Assembly: GCA_023404345.1 (NCBI GenBank)
Contig: JAEYCB010000044.1
Location: forward strand, 1-21,550
Direction: 5' to 3'
Source of the DNA: Bacillota bacterium
Lineage (GTDB): Bacteria > Bacillota > Clostridia > Christensenellales > Aristaeellaceae
DNA length: 21,550 nucleotides
Shown: positions 8,882 to 17,306 of the stretch, one piece after another
Position numbering within the stretch: position 1 is the stretch's first letter
Layout: each line of letters opens with the position of its first letter
The notes under the pieces: model-generated
What the model was told of the DNA's origin: nothing
What the model saw: the letters and a program-made list of their open reading frames with translations, nothing else
Databases searched by the model: none
Position numbers and translations under genes: made by a program

Positions 8882-10075
8882 ATGTCACCAGGGATCGAAG
8901 ATACGCCCCAAAAACCACTGTCCTGCTGGCCACTTGCGTTCAGTGCTGGGCTTCTCGGTATCGGACAGAACGGTCTGCTGGTTGTGCTCCCTGTTCTGGT
9001 CATACAGACAAATCTGAGTCTGTCTGTATGGGCTGCCCTGCTGATGCTTGGCTCAATGCTGTTTCTGCCATCGTCCCCGTGGTGGGGAAAGCAAATTTCC
9101 CGTACTGGCAGTAAACCTGTGGTGTTGTGGGCTCTGGGAGGATATGGCATAAGCTTTACCCTGCTAGGGCTGGGAAGCGTGCTGATGGCTACCAGCGCCA
9201 TAACAACAGCGGTGGGACTGGGAATATTAATCATCGCCCGGATCGCCTACGGGCTGACCGTGTCGGCAATGGTGCCAGCCTGTCAGGTCTGGGCATTGCA
9301 GAGAGCTGGAGAAGGGAATCGCATGGCCGCTCTGGCAACCATCAGCTCCGGCCTGAGTTGCGGCAGGCTATTCGGGCCGCTGTGCGCGGCAGCAATGCTG
9401 GCCATTCATCCTCTGGCGCCACTGGGGCTGCTGATGGCAGCCCCAGTGCTGGCGCTGCTGATGCTGCTGCGGTTGCCCGGCACACCACCACAGCCCACAC
9501 CGGAGTGCAAGAGCGTCAGTCTGAAGCGGGATTGTCTGCCTTATCTGCTTTGCGCAATATTACTGGCTGCGGCGGTGAGCATGATGCAGCTTGGACTTTC
9601 GCCTGCCCTTACTCGCCAGTTCGCCACGGATACCACCGCCATTAGCCAACAGGTGGCCTGGCTGTTGGGTCTGTCCGCAGTAGCTGCGCTTATCGCGCAG
9701 TTCGGGGTACTCCGTCCGCAGCGCCTGACTCCGGTGGCCCTGCTCCTGAGTGCCGGAGTGTTGATGAGTGGTGGTCTGGCTATCATGCTCTCCGAACAGC
9801 TATGGTTGTTTTACCCGGGCTGTGCAGTGCTGTCATTTGGAGCAGCTCTGGCAACACCCGCTTATCAACTTCTACTGAATGATAAGCTGGCTGATGGCGC
9901 AGGCGCGGGCTGGCTCGCTACCAGTCACACACTTGGCTATGGACTGTGCGCTTTGCTGGTGCCGCTGGTATCGAAAACAGGTGTCGCAATCGCGCTGATT
10001 ATGGCAGCATTATTTGCAACTATATTATTTACCATTGTGTCTGTATTTATCTGGCATTACCGTACTATCAAATAA
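8882..10075 (+). CDS. shiF: ShiF-like major facilitator superfamily transporter
   Basis: A 397-residue polytopic membrane protein with about 12 hydrophobic segments. It resembles the MFS protein ShiF found divergent from iucA in Shigella SHI-2 and colicin V-type aerobactin loci. Early segments include GLLGIGQNGLLVVLPVL; a small-residue-rich stretch (LATISSGLSCGRLFGPL) lies in the N-terminal half. A role in aerobactin export has been proposed for ShiF from its location and from studies of siderophore secretion; the sequence alone shows only a transporter. The start is the ATG at 8882; GGAG lies 13 bp upstream, rather far. Its codons are GC-rich like the iuc genes, unlike the nan genes that follow. 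Confidence 0.9.
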   Translation: MSPGIEDTPQKPLSCWPLAFSAGLLGIGQNGLLVVLPVLVIQTNLSLSVWAALLMLGSMLFLPSSPWWGKQISRTGSKPVVLWALGGYGISFTLLGLGSVLMATSAITTAVGLGILIIARIAYGLTVSAMVPACQVWALQRAGEGNRMAALATISSGLSCGRLFGPLCAAAMLAIHPLAPLGLLMAAPVLALLMLLRLPGTPPQPTPECKSVSLKRDCLPYLLCAILLAAAVSMMQLGLSPALTRQFATDTTAISQQVAWLLGLSAVAALIAQFGVLRPQRLTPVALLLSAGVLMSGGLAIMLSEQLWLFYPGCAVLSFGAALATPAYQLLLNDKLADGAGAGWLATSHTLGYGLCALLVPLVSKTGVAIALIMAALFATILFTIVSVFIWHYRTIK

Positions 10076-10113
10076 AGATATGATCATCACCTTACTGGAG
10101 TAAATCAGAGGAT

Positions 10114-10215
10114 ATGAGAGAGGACCTGCGTCTGATGAAAGCATGTCAGGCAGTGTTCTGGCTTGCTGCCCCGCCACTCCGTCATGTCTCTCAGAGAATC
10201 ATGTCAGAGCTGTAG
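10114..10215 (+). CDS. Possible 33-residue small protein after shiF
   Basis: ATG at 10114, preceded by CAGAGG at about 10106-10111, opens a 33-codon frame ending TAG at 10213-10215. The peptide begins MREDLRLMKACQAVFWLAAPP. It has a short hydrophobic centre (AVFWLAAPPL) in a basic context. It lies 38 bp past shiF on the same strand and just before the 3' end of nanS. I do not recognise it. It may be chance, or the truncated end of a former shiF-linked gene cut at the junction with the nan block. Confidence 0.25.
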   Translation: MREDLRLMKACQAVFWLAAPPLRHVSQRIMSEL

Positions 10216-10232
10216 ATATATCCTGAACTTGT

Positions 10233-11222
10233 CTACAAATAATTTCTTATTTTTTGCGCATAACATTCAGCAATAACTCCCCTTCTGGCCATTGAATTAA
10301 AATGTGTACTTCTCTGTGACGTTGTCCAGCTTAATTCTGTCCTCCATGATGACCCCAGATACCCGACAGATAAATCATCGGCATCTTCTTCTGGCTCATT
10401 AGTTAATTCATGTCGGTTACTATCCTGAAAGCTGAGAAAATGTATTTCATCATCAGTCCGTTGTCTGTAATGTCCATATATAAAATCATATTCTTTTTGA
10501 TAAGATTCCTTCCAGTACCAGGTTGTATCACCACACAACCATGGAACTCTTTCTGACGAATTACCAACACACTGAGATGAGTATTCAGATAACTCAGACC
10601 TGAAAGAAGTTACCATCTGATAAAACAAGTCAGGATGCTTTTCATAATCTGGTGACATAAGATCAAACTCCCCCTGCATCCAGCAGACAGATAGCAGTTT
10701 ATTCTTTCTGTTATATTCCAGAGCTACCTTAACCCGGGCTACTAAGTCCTCATAGAGTGCTGTTCCGGTGCCCCACCGCATTGCATCAGCTGTTGCCCCT
10801 GTATCAGGTACATACATACCTTCAGCTCCAACAGTAAAGGCGGCACCTCCTCTGCAACAAGGAACCAGTAATATCCCTGCTTGCTCAGGTATGTATGGCA
10901 GTAACTTTTTAGCTATATGCAATCCCTGTCCGACACAACCATATTCCCCTTTATGCAAATCAGCAGCCGGATGGTGATATCCACTCATATCCTGAACATC
11001 ATGCAGGCAGTGATCTGCCGGAATAATCTCATTGAATTTACACTCTTTTCCTCCTGGTGTGATTGTTTTTCGACGAGCCAGTTGTTTTACACGGGACTCG
11101 GGTTTGTCGAGTGTATCTGGCAGGGGAATACCTTCACCGTAGGCCATACCATTAGACTGTCCTGCGAGGGCTATCACATACCAGAAACCTATTTTTTCAT
11201 TAAAATCATGATGATACATCAT
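10233..11222 (-). CDS. nanS: NanS-like sialate O-acetylesterase
   Basis: Predicted SGNH-family esterase that removes O-acetyl groups (9-O-acetyl in characterised NanS) from N-acetylneuraminate so that the lyase can use it. The 329-residue protein follows the E. coli NanS pattern throughout. It has GQSNGMAYGEG with nucleophile Ser23, DVQDMSGYHHP, LVPCCRGGAAFT, CWMQGEFDLMSPDY, CGDTTWYWKE and a C-terminal STHFNSMARRG with the catalytic-type His307. No signal peptide is apparent. Two ATGs are adjacent at 11222 and 11219 after a strong AAAGGGGGA; either could start. It is divergent from nanR and convergent with shiF. Confidence 0.93.
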   Translation of the reverse strand: MMYHHDFNEKIGFWYVIALAGQSNGMAYGEGIPLPDTLDKPESRVKQLARRKTITPGGKECKFNEIIPADHCLHDVQDMSGYHHPAADLHKGEYGCVGQGLHIAKKLLPYIPEQAGILLVPCCRGGAAFTVGAEGMYVPDTGATADAMRWGTGTALYEDLVARVKVALEYNRKNKLLSVCWMQGEFDLMSPDYEKHPDLFYQMVTSFRSELSEYSSQCVGNSSERVPWLCGDTTWYWKESYQKEYDFIYGHYRQRTDDEIHFLSFQDSNRHELTNEPEEDADDLSVGYLGSSWRTELSWTTSQRSTHFNSMARRGVIAECYAQKIRNYL

Positions 11223-11318
11223 TCCCCCTTTACATAATAGATTTAATTAAATATTTTCATTATTAAAAGAAAGTGTTAAATTAAAAACTCATTTGCTCTA
11301 ATCCATATAAATCAATAT
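11223..11318. promoter_or_regulatory. Divergent nanS/nanR control region
   Basis: This 96-bp, very AT-rich gap separates the two divergent genes and must hold both promoters. It contains a 12-bp palindrome ATTTAATTAAAT (about 11243-11254). On the minus strand, TTAACA and AAATAT lie 17 bp apart, a weak candidate nanS promoter. The GGTATA repeats bound by E. coli NanR are not visible here. nanR has no clear ribosome site. Confidence 0.5.
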
Positions 11319-12053
11319 ATGTCCGACAACAAAAAAACCGTGTTACCCGGGCTAACAACGACCAGAAAGCCCATTGTTACAAAAAAACTTTCAGAAATCG
11401 TTGCCGAAGAGCTTGAAAGAATGATCCGCCAGGAGGAGATAAGGGAAGGTGAATACCTGCCTTCTGAACGTGAACTTATGGCATTCTTTGGCGTTGGAAG
11501 ACCATCTGTCAGAGAGGCTTTATCATCTCTCAGACATAAAGGGCTAATCCGGTATAACAAGGGAGAAAAAGCCAGTGTCTGCCGTCCATCACCAGAAACC
11601 ATCATTAATGGGTTATCAGGCATTGTTAAAGATTTTTTATCTACAGCTGATGGCATCAAGGATTTTGAAAGACTACGCATCTTTTTTGAAACCAACCTTG
11701 TAAGATATGCAGCAAAAAATGCAACGCCTGAGGATATTCACAGGCTTGAGAAGGTGCTCAGTATCCATCATAACTCACTGAGAACCCCCGAAGTGTATGC
11801 TCAATATGATATTGAATTTCATAGTATACTTGCTGATATACCTGACAATAAAGTATTAAAAACAATACACTCAGCATTTTCTGAATGGCTGATAATGGCC
11901 AAACCTCTGGAAAAGAATAAAATGACATATGAAAATAACAAAAAAACCCATCAGCAGCATATTGAAATACTTACGGCCATAAAAGAGCATGATTGTGATA
12001 AAGCTGAACAGCTAATGTATAATCACCTTTATAAACGAATTGAAGCATCATAG
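11319..12053 (+). CDS. nanR: NanR-like GntR/FCD-family regulator
   Basis: A 244-residue regulator of the FadR/FCD subgroup of the GntR family, close to E. coli NanR, the sialic-acid-responsive repressor of nan genes. The winged helix-turn-helix spans about residues 20-90 (KLSEIVAEELERMIR, then LPSERELMAFFGVGRPSVRE). The ligand-binding FCD domain follows from about residue 105, with the conserved acid/His pattern YDIEFHSIL, QQHIEIL and YNHL typical of its metal site. It has a shorter C-terminus than the K-12 protein. It lies on the opposite strand to all the other nan genes, between nanS and the last operon gene, so it probably controls both. Confidence 0.9.
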   Translation: MSDNKKTVLPGLTTTRKPIVTKKLSEIVAEELERMIRQEEIREGEYLPSERELMAFFGVGRPSVREALSSLRHKGLIRYNKGEKASVCRPSPETIINGLSGIVKDFLSTADGIKDFERLRIFFETNLVRYAAKNATPEDIHRLEKVLSIHHNSLRTPEVYAQYDIEFHSILADIPDNKVLKTIHSAFSEWLIMAKPLEKNKMTYENNKKTHQQHIEILTAIKEHDCDKAEQLMYNHLYKRIEAS

Positions 12054-12088
12054 TTACTCGACGCTTCACCAGGTAGTCACCATAAATA

Positions 12089-13012
12089 TTATTTAAATCC
12101 ATGAGAATACATCCAGTCCATAAACAGTTTTATCCATCCTCCAACAGGAAGATCTGTGGCCCACTGAATACTAAAACCATGCCCTCCTTTCTCATAGAGA
12201 TGCATTTCAGCAGAAACGCCTTTCTCTATTAGGCCACGGTACATGAGCAGACTGTTTTCAATTGACACAAGATCATCATCACAACAATGGAGTAAAAACA
12301 CAGGAGGAAAACATGATGTGACATTAAGATCCGCACTATATTGTATTATATTTTCTGAGGTACTATTATCCCCCAGTAATTGCTTCCTGGAGCCTGGATG
12401 TGTCACATCATCTTTCATTGATATTACAGGATAAATTAACCCGACAAAATCGGGAATAGCGAAAATCTCTTGTTCTTTACTGTCAGAAGAACGTTTGAAA
12501 TCACAAATCTGATTCACAAACGTTGAGGCGATATGCCCCCCAGCAGAAAATCCTAATACACCAATACGATGACGCTGTAGATGCCATTTATCAGCATTCT
12601 TACGAATATAAAGCATTGCAGATATTGCATCAATAAAAGTTTTGTTTATATTTTCTTCCTCAGCTGGCGATGGTAATCTGTAACTAAGAACAAATAATGT
12701 ATAGCCCTGAGATAAAAACTCTGGAGCAAGAGCTGTACCTTCCTTATCTAACATAACAGCCTGGTAGCCCCCCCCGGGAATAATCAATATTCCTGTTCCA
12801 TTTGGTTTATCTGGTAAAAAAATAATTAACTGAGGAGCATAAATATCTGTCAATACACGATCAAGTTCAAATTCCCCGTTATGTTCAGGATCCTGATAAA
12901 TACGGCCTGAAAGAGATTTACTCTCAGATATTGTCTCACTTGACAAGTCAACAATAGTTGATTTATTAAACAAGCTTAACATCATTTCATTTAAAGATTT
13001 ATCTTTATTCAT
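12089..13012 (-). CDS. Alpha/beta-hydrolase esterase, paralogue 1 (nan operon, last gene)
   Basis: A 307-residue alpha/beta-hydrolase of the acetylxylan esterase/lipase-like type. It has an oxyanion-hole motif IIPGGGY (about 78-83), nucleophile elbow GFSAGGH with Ser156, candidate acid Asp in CCDDDL (about 245-247) and His278 in GGHGF. No signal peptide is visible, so it is probably cytoplasmic. The ATG at 13012 is preferred because GGGG lies 7 bp upstream; an in-frame ATG at 13024 lacks a good site. It is clearly paralogous to the protein at 14952-15761, sharing GYT-F-LSYR-PS, LIYPVIS and KGGHGF blocks. Its place in the operon suggests action on acylated sialic acids or another acylated host sugar. 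The substrate is not shown by the sequence. Confidence 0.85.
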   Translation of the reverse strand: MNKDKSLNEMMLSLFNKSTIVDLSSETISESKSLSGRIYQDPEHNGEFELDRVLTDIYAPQLIIFLPDKPNGTGILIIPGGGYQAVMLDKEGTALAPEFLSQGYTLFVLSYRLPSPAEEENINKTFIDAISAMLYIRKNADKWHLQRHRIGVLGFSAGGHIASTFVNQICDFKRSSDSKEQEIFAIPDFVGLIYPVISMKDDVTHPGSRKQLLGDNSTSENIIQYSADLNVTSCFPPVFLLHCCDDDLVSIENSLLMYRGLIEKGVSAEMHLYEKGGHGFSIQWATDLPVGGWIKLFMDWMYSHGFK

Positions 13013-13073
13013 TATAAACCCCATTAAAATAACTCAGGTGACTGAACAACTAATACAGTCACCTGCATTACAG

Positions 13074-14183
13074 TTATTTAACAATCTTTATTTGTTTGTC
13101 ATTTTTTTTCAGATAAATAACATCTGAAACAGCTTTACCATCTTTTTTCTCCCCACCCAGAATGAGCATCCCCCCCTGCCAGGGCAGGCTTACACCATAA
13201 GCAAGTCCTTCCGGCAAAGAACCAACTTTTTTCCAGTCATTTTTTATTAGCTGATATATCTCTTTTGAATAGGCTTTATCCAGTCCTTTATGAGACCAGT
13301 ATTCACCATTGCTATACTTTTCTGCCGCCCCCGGGAAATATGCACCACCGGCCAGAAAGATATTTCCATCAATAACAGAGGCATATGCTCCTGACACCCC
13401 CTCGGGTGAAGCTACTGGTGGAAGTTCAGACCATTTAATTCGATCATGCGAAAGCTCCCCCGTCCAGGATCTAACAGAACGAAGCCCCGGTTTTCTCTCC
13501 CCTCCCAGTATATAAATTTGCTGTTCTGCAAAAATCACCGATGAACCAGCAGTTCCCGGAAATGGAGTCGTTCCCAGGTTCTTCCACTGGTTTTTTGACG
13601 GGTCATAAGAAATTATATGATTATTTAAAAAATAATCATCAGCAGGTTTACTAAAATAATCCCTGTTGACTTTCTCTGTCAGCGCGGAATTCCCTTTTGA
13701 TAACTCGACATCTGAAAAGTATCCATTAAAAATATTCTCATTTACACCACCAGTAGATACCGCATGACCATTATGGATAAAAGAAACATGACCGGCAAGA
13801 GATACAGGGGGACGGGTCATCAATTTTTCCCATTTATCTTTAGCAATATCATAGGAATAGACATCTTTTTGTAAGGTTATGACTCCACTTTTATCTTTTC
13901 CAATTCCTCCAAATACATAGATCTTACCATCAATAATAGTAGCTGTTGCCTGCTCTCTGGGAACTGTCGGCCATTGTGCTATCTTAGTCCATTTTTTTTC
14001 ACTCTGGTTTGTATCTATCATATACCAGTTATTTCCCAGACTTCCCAGTCCTATATATATTTTACCATTCTCGATCCCTCCTACACCATATTTAAATGGT
14101 TCAGGAATTTCCGGTAAAACTCCGGCTACCGACGTTCCAATAAACAAGCAGAAGGGAAGATATATAAAGTTTTTCACTTTCAT
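13074..14183 (-). CDS. nanM: N-acetylneuraminate mutarotase (epimerase) NanM
   Basis: Periplasmic Kelch-type beta-propeller that speeds interconversion of alpha- and beta-N-acetylneuraminate, so that sialic acid released from host glycans reaches the usable anomer. The start used is the ATG at 14183, with AAAGGTGA just upstream. A GTG in frame at 14192 would lie inside that ribosome site. The resulting 369 residues match the family length. An N-terminal signal peptide (MKVKNFIYLPFCLFIGTSVAG) is followed by Kelch repeats marked by KIYVFGGIG, QIYILGGERK, NIFLAGGAYF and MLILGGEKK. The gene starts 12 bp after the nanC stop. Confidence 0.93.
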   Translation of the reverse strand: MKVKNFIYLPFCLFIGTSVAGVLPEIPEPFKYGVGGIENGKIYIGLGSLGNNWYMIDTNQSEKKWTKIAQWPTVPREQATATIIDGKIYVFGGIGKDKSGVITLQKDVYSYDIAKDKWEKLMTRPPVSLAGHVSFIHNGHAVSTGGVNENIFNGYFSDVELSKGNSALTEKVNRDYFSKPADDYFLNNHIISYDPSKNQWKNLGTTPFPGTAGSSVIFAEQQIYILGGERKPGLRSVRSWTGELSHDRIKWSELPPVASPEGVSGAYASVIDGNIFLAGGAYFPGAAEKYSNGEYWSHKGLDKAYSKEIYQLIKNDWKKVGSLPEGLAYGVSLPWQGGMLILGGEKKDGKAVSDVIYLKKNDKQIKIVK

Positions 14184-14195
14184 TGTAATCACCTT

Positions 14196-14906
14196 TTAAA
14201 AATTAATCAGAACACCGACACGGTAACTATTTTCATGTTTATTATCTTTCCCCTTATACACCCCTTGTTTATCCAGGTAATCATATTCTATATATGGGGT
14301 GAACACCGGTGACATTTTATATTGCAGAACAAATGCATTTTCAGTTGCTGTTTTTTTATGATTCCCATATTTGAAATTATTAACCTTCGTATATACCGTG
14401 GTCTGCCATGCAAACAACCATGAATCATTAATTTTGTATGTCACATAACCATCAAACTGATGCTGATCATTACGCGCCCTGTTGCCATCTAAATCCGTCT
14501 GTCGGAAAGCTTTCCAGTCATAGCGATAGCGTAAGGCCAGATTAAGATCTGGCGTTGCCTGATACGAAATTTTCAGATAAGGGTTATACTGACTTCCTGC
14601 TGACATCCATTGTGTCTGAATCCCTGGGATTAGAGCCCATTTGTCATCTATTTTATATGTTTTATTTATATCTATTTTATTATAATTGAGTGCAAACAAT
14701 TCATTTTCATTGTTGTGAATTGTATTCCAGGTGTTTGACTCAAAACTTGCCCACCAACCATTATTCCACCCCTGACTAACCTGAATCAACGTTTCATAAG
14801 CGTGACTGGCGCTTCTGTATCCCCCACGTAGATTAAGAGTTAATGCCTGAGAGCACAAAGGTAAACCAAGAAGAATTACAGTTAATAGTGGATAATATTT
14901 TTTCAT
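14196..14906 (-). CDS. nanC: Sialic acid-specific outer-membrane porin NanC (KdgM family)
   Basis: A 236-residue KdgM-family porin very like NanC, a 12-stranded barrel that admits N-acetylneuraminate through the outer membrane. The start is the ATG at 14906, with GAGG 6 bp upstream; the frame is open 10 codons further but without support. The signal peptide ends at CSQA before LTLNLRGGYRSASHAYET. NanC-like blocks follow: NGWWASFESNTWNTIHNN, LRYRYDWKAFRQTDLDG, TENAFVLQYKMSP and PYIEYDYLDKQGVYKGKDN. The C-terminal residue is Phe (VLINF), as expected for outer-membrane barrel assembly. It is followed directly by nanM, as in the nanCMS order of E. coli. Confidence 0.93.
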   Translation of the reverse strand: MKKYYPLLTVILLGLPLCSQALTLNLRGGYRSASHAYETLIQVSQGWNNGWWASFESNTWNTIHNNENELFALNYNKIDINKTYKIDDKWALIPGIQTQWMSAGSQYNPYLKISYQATPDLNLALRYRYDWKAFRQTDLDGNRARNDQHQFDGYVTYKINDSWLFAWQTTVYTKVNNFKYGNHKKTATENAFVLQYKMSPVFTPYIEYDYLDKQGVYKGKDNKHENSYRVGVLINF

Positions 14907-14951
14907 AAATGCCTCATCATTAAATATATTTATCACTTGTAATTTGATTTC

Positions 14952-15761
14952 TCAATGAAACTTATGTTCCGCAAGCCATTCCAGAAGCAGGCTTTGCCAT
15001 TTTTCTATCGGATATCCATTTTTTCCGGATACACCAAATCCATGCCCCCCCTTATCAAAAAAATGAGCTTCTGCATGATGTCCCTTATCCCGAATAGAGT
15101 TAAAATATCTCAGAGAATGAATAACTGGAACATCCTTATCATCTGTTGCATGCACAATAAAGACTGGTGGCATATACTCTGTAACACTATTTTCAAGACT
15201 GGCTGAATATTCACTTTCACCTGCATCCAGAAGACGTTTCCGGCATCCCTGATGAGCAATACTCCTGTCAAGAGATATAACTGGATATATCAGAGCCATC
15301 CAGTCAGGACGCACAGAAGTCTCTTCCTCATAATGGAGATGAGTAATATATCCAGCAAGATGACCACCTGCCGAAAACCCCATACACCCAACACTCTTAA
15401 ATGTTCTCTCCGACATTCCGGCCCAGTAAGAAATAAAGTTCAGGGCATTCTTCGCATCTGCAAAGGAATAATAACCATTAACGGAGGGCATTCTGTAAGA
15501 AAGAATAAATGCCGTATATCCCTGACCTGCTATCCATCTGCCAACATCAAGTCCCTCTCTTTCATAAACAATCCTCCTGTATCCACCTCCAGGTATAATC
15601 AGCACACTATGTTGATTAGATACAACAGGCTCAACAACTGTAATAAGGGGCACAATACCTGTATATATTATGCCATCGCCAGTATTCTCAAATAGCGAAC
15701 TGTCAGTTATGTAACGCTCATAATTATCAAGAGAATATATATTCTCCCTGTAATGAATCAT
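14952..15761 (-). CDS. Alpha/beta-hydrolase esterase, paralogue 2 (between nanT and nanC)
   Basis: A 269-residue alpha/beta-hydrolase of the same type as the product of 12089-13012. It has IIPGGGYRR (oxyanion hole), GFSAGGH with Ser130, ATDDKDVP with the candidate acid at about 207-208, and GGHGF with His240. It has no signal peptide. The ATG at 15761 has CAGGGA 8 bp upstream; another in-frame ATG at 15782, 3 bp after the nanT stop, is possible. The shared active-site scaffold but diverged N-terminus suggests duplication followed by specialisation. A carbohydrate or sialate O-acetylesterase role is inferred from the neighbours only. Confidence 0.85.
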   Translation of the reverse strand: MIHYRENIYSLDNYERYITDSSLFENTGDGIIYTGIVPLITVVEPVVSNQHSVLIIPGGGYRRIVYEREGLDVGRWIAGQGYTAFILSYRMPSVNGYYSFADAKNALNFISYWAGMSERTFKSVGCMGFSAGGHLAGYITHLHYEEETSVRPDWMALIYPVISLDRSIAHQGCRKRLLDAGESEYSASLENSVTEYMPPVFIVHATDDKDVPVIHSLRYFNSIRDKGHHAEAHFFDKGGHGFGVSGKNGYPIEKWQSLLLEWLAEHKFH

Positions 15762-15785
15762 TTTTTTATTCCCTGATAGCATCCG

Positions 15786-17258
15786 TTATTCTTCTGCAAC
15801 ATTCTTTTTTCTTGCTCCATAAAAAGGTTTTCCATCGACAGTATCATATTCAAGCGCAGCTTCTGGATGGATCCATCTCTGTACACGTGATGGCATATCA
15901 AAACCAATAAGGACAAGAACAACAAATGTTAAGATAAAAGCAAGAGAACACATTGCTGTACCAAGACTTGTATGAGACGCAACAACTGCACCAAGAATAG
16001 GCGCACATGCTCCACCAAGTGAACCTACATTATAAATAAACCCCAGTCCTGCCGCACGCTGCTCCACATTAAAATAACCACTGATTATTTTCGGCACCAG
16101 AGCACCAATCCCCTGACCAAAAACCTGCTGAGTAAAGATTAGAAGGCCAAGTAACCATACATAGTCCCGGTCCACAAGAAAAACGGGGATAATAACAAGC
16201 TGACCGATAAGAAGTGATATAACATATGCTTTTCGGGTTCCAAGCCAGTCCCCCATAAAACCACCTATACAACTTCCAGCTGCAGAGCCAAAACCTGCCA
16301 GCATAAATATGAGAGCAACAGTTTCTGGTGAATACTGCATATCAACCTTAAGCCATGTAGGAAGAAAAGCCTGCAGTGGCCATCCGTAGAGGAAACAGAA
16401 CATAACCACAAGCATCAACATAATGCCTGTTGGCCATCTTTTCCCCATACCCTGATATATAAAACTGATAAAAACAGCCGCACAGCACAATGCCATAACT
16501 GTGATTAAAGCAGCGTTTGCAGTGACGCCTGAAAAACAAACATATAGACATGCAAATGCAATACAAGACAGAAGAATATTTATGTATTTATTCTTTTCTC
16601 TGTACAGAATATCCACCATTGTTCTGACGGGTTTATTCTCTTGTTGCCTTTTTTGCCAGTCATCAGACTCCGGAAGATTCTTGCGAAGATAAAAAGCAAA
16701 TAATATTGGAAGCATGCCGACAAAGAAAAGAGAACGCCAGCCCCATAGTGGTACTACAATGCTATAAACCTGTGCAGCTAAACCTCCCCCAATAGAAAAT
16801 CCAGAAATTAAAAAACCACTTGCCTTGTTTCTGAGATGAACAGGCCAGCTTTCGATAACATATGTTACACTTGAGCCATATTCACCTGCCATACCAAGCC
16901 CAATAACAATGCGAGCAATAAACATCACTGCATATCCAGGAGCCAGACCACAGGCAAGGGTTCCGAGAGAGAATAGCACTATACTTAAAACCATTGCCAT
17001 CCTGCGCCCCATCTTGTCCGATAAAGCGCCAATAGCAAGCCCCCCAAACCATCGGGAAATAAAAGCAGCGGAAATAAGGCTTGCCGCTTCTATTGTCGTC
17101 AAGCCGAATTCATGCTGAACCTCTGTAAGAACCAGAGATATCAGAACGAAATCAAAACCATCAAGTAAATAACCTGTCCATGCCGCACCGAATATCTTCC
17201 ACTGTCTGGGTGAAAGATGCTTATACCAAACCTGCTTTTTCTGAATACAGGAGTCCAT
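15786..17258 (-). CDS. nanT: Sialic acid MFS transporter NanT
   Basis: Inner-membrane, proton-coupled importer of N-acetylneuraminate. The 490-residue protein tracks E. coli NanT closely: WTGYLLDGFDFVLISLVLTE, the loop motif GALSDKMGRRMAMV, GLGMAGEYGSSVTYVIESWP and GDWLGTRKAYV. The characteristic tail FDMPSRVQRWIHPEA then DGKPFYGA is also present. NanT has an unusual 14-helix layout because of extra central segments, and hydrophobic stretches fit that. The start is the ATG at 17258, with GAGG 7 bp upstream; an in-frame extension of 12 codons to 17294 is unlikely. It follows nanK by 48 bp. Confidence 0.93.
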   Translation of the reverse strand: MDSCIQKKQVWYKHLSPRQWKIFGAAWTGYLLDGFDFVLISLVLTEVQHEFGLTTIEAASLISAAFISRWFGGLAIGALSDKMGRRMAMVLSIVLFSLGTLACGLAPGYAVMFIARIVIGLGMAGEYGSSVTYVIESWPVHLRNKASGFLISGFSIGGGLAAQVYSIVVPLWGWRSLFFVGMLPILFAFYLRKNLPESDDWQKRQQENKPVRTMVDILYREKNKYINILLSCIAFACLYVCFSGVTANAALITVMALCCAAVFISFIYQGMGKRWPTGIMLMLVVMFCFLYGWPLQAFLPTWLKVDMQYSPETVALIFMLAGFGSAAGSCIGGFMGDWLGTRKAYVISLLIGQLVIIPVFLVDRDYVWLLGLLIFTQQVFGQGIGALVPKIISGYFNVEQRAAGLGFIYNVGSLGGACAPILGAVVASHTSLGTAMCSLAFILTFVVLVLIGFDMPSRVQRWIHPEAALEYDTVDGKPFYGARKKNVAEE

Positions 17259-17306
17259 ATTAAACCTCACAATAATAGCGGATTTATAATACACTGGAGT
17301 ATTACT

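Noticed and set aside
8806..9234. Minus-strand frame of 142 codons overlapping the start of shiF
   Set aside because: It runs antisense through the membrane-protein reading of shiF and into the Fur-box region, and matches no family.
14184..14192. GTG at 14192 as the nanM start
   Set aside because: The GTG is part of the AAAGGTGA ribosome site. The ATG at 14183 gives a proper signal peptide and the family length.
14907..14936. Ten-codon N-terminal extension of NanC
   Set aside because: It would put residues before a good signal peptide. GAGG is correctly spaced for the ATG at 14906.
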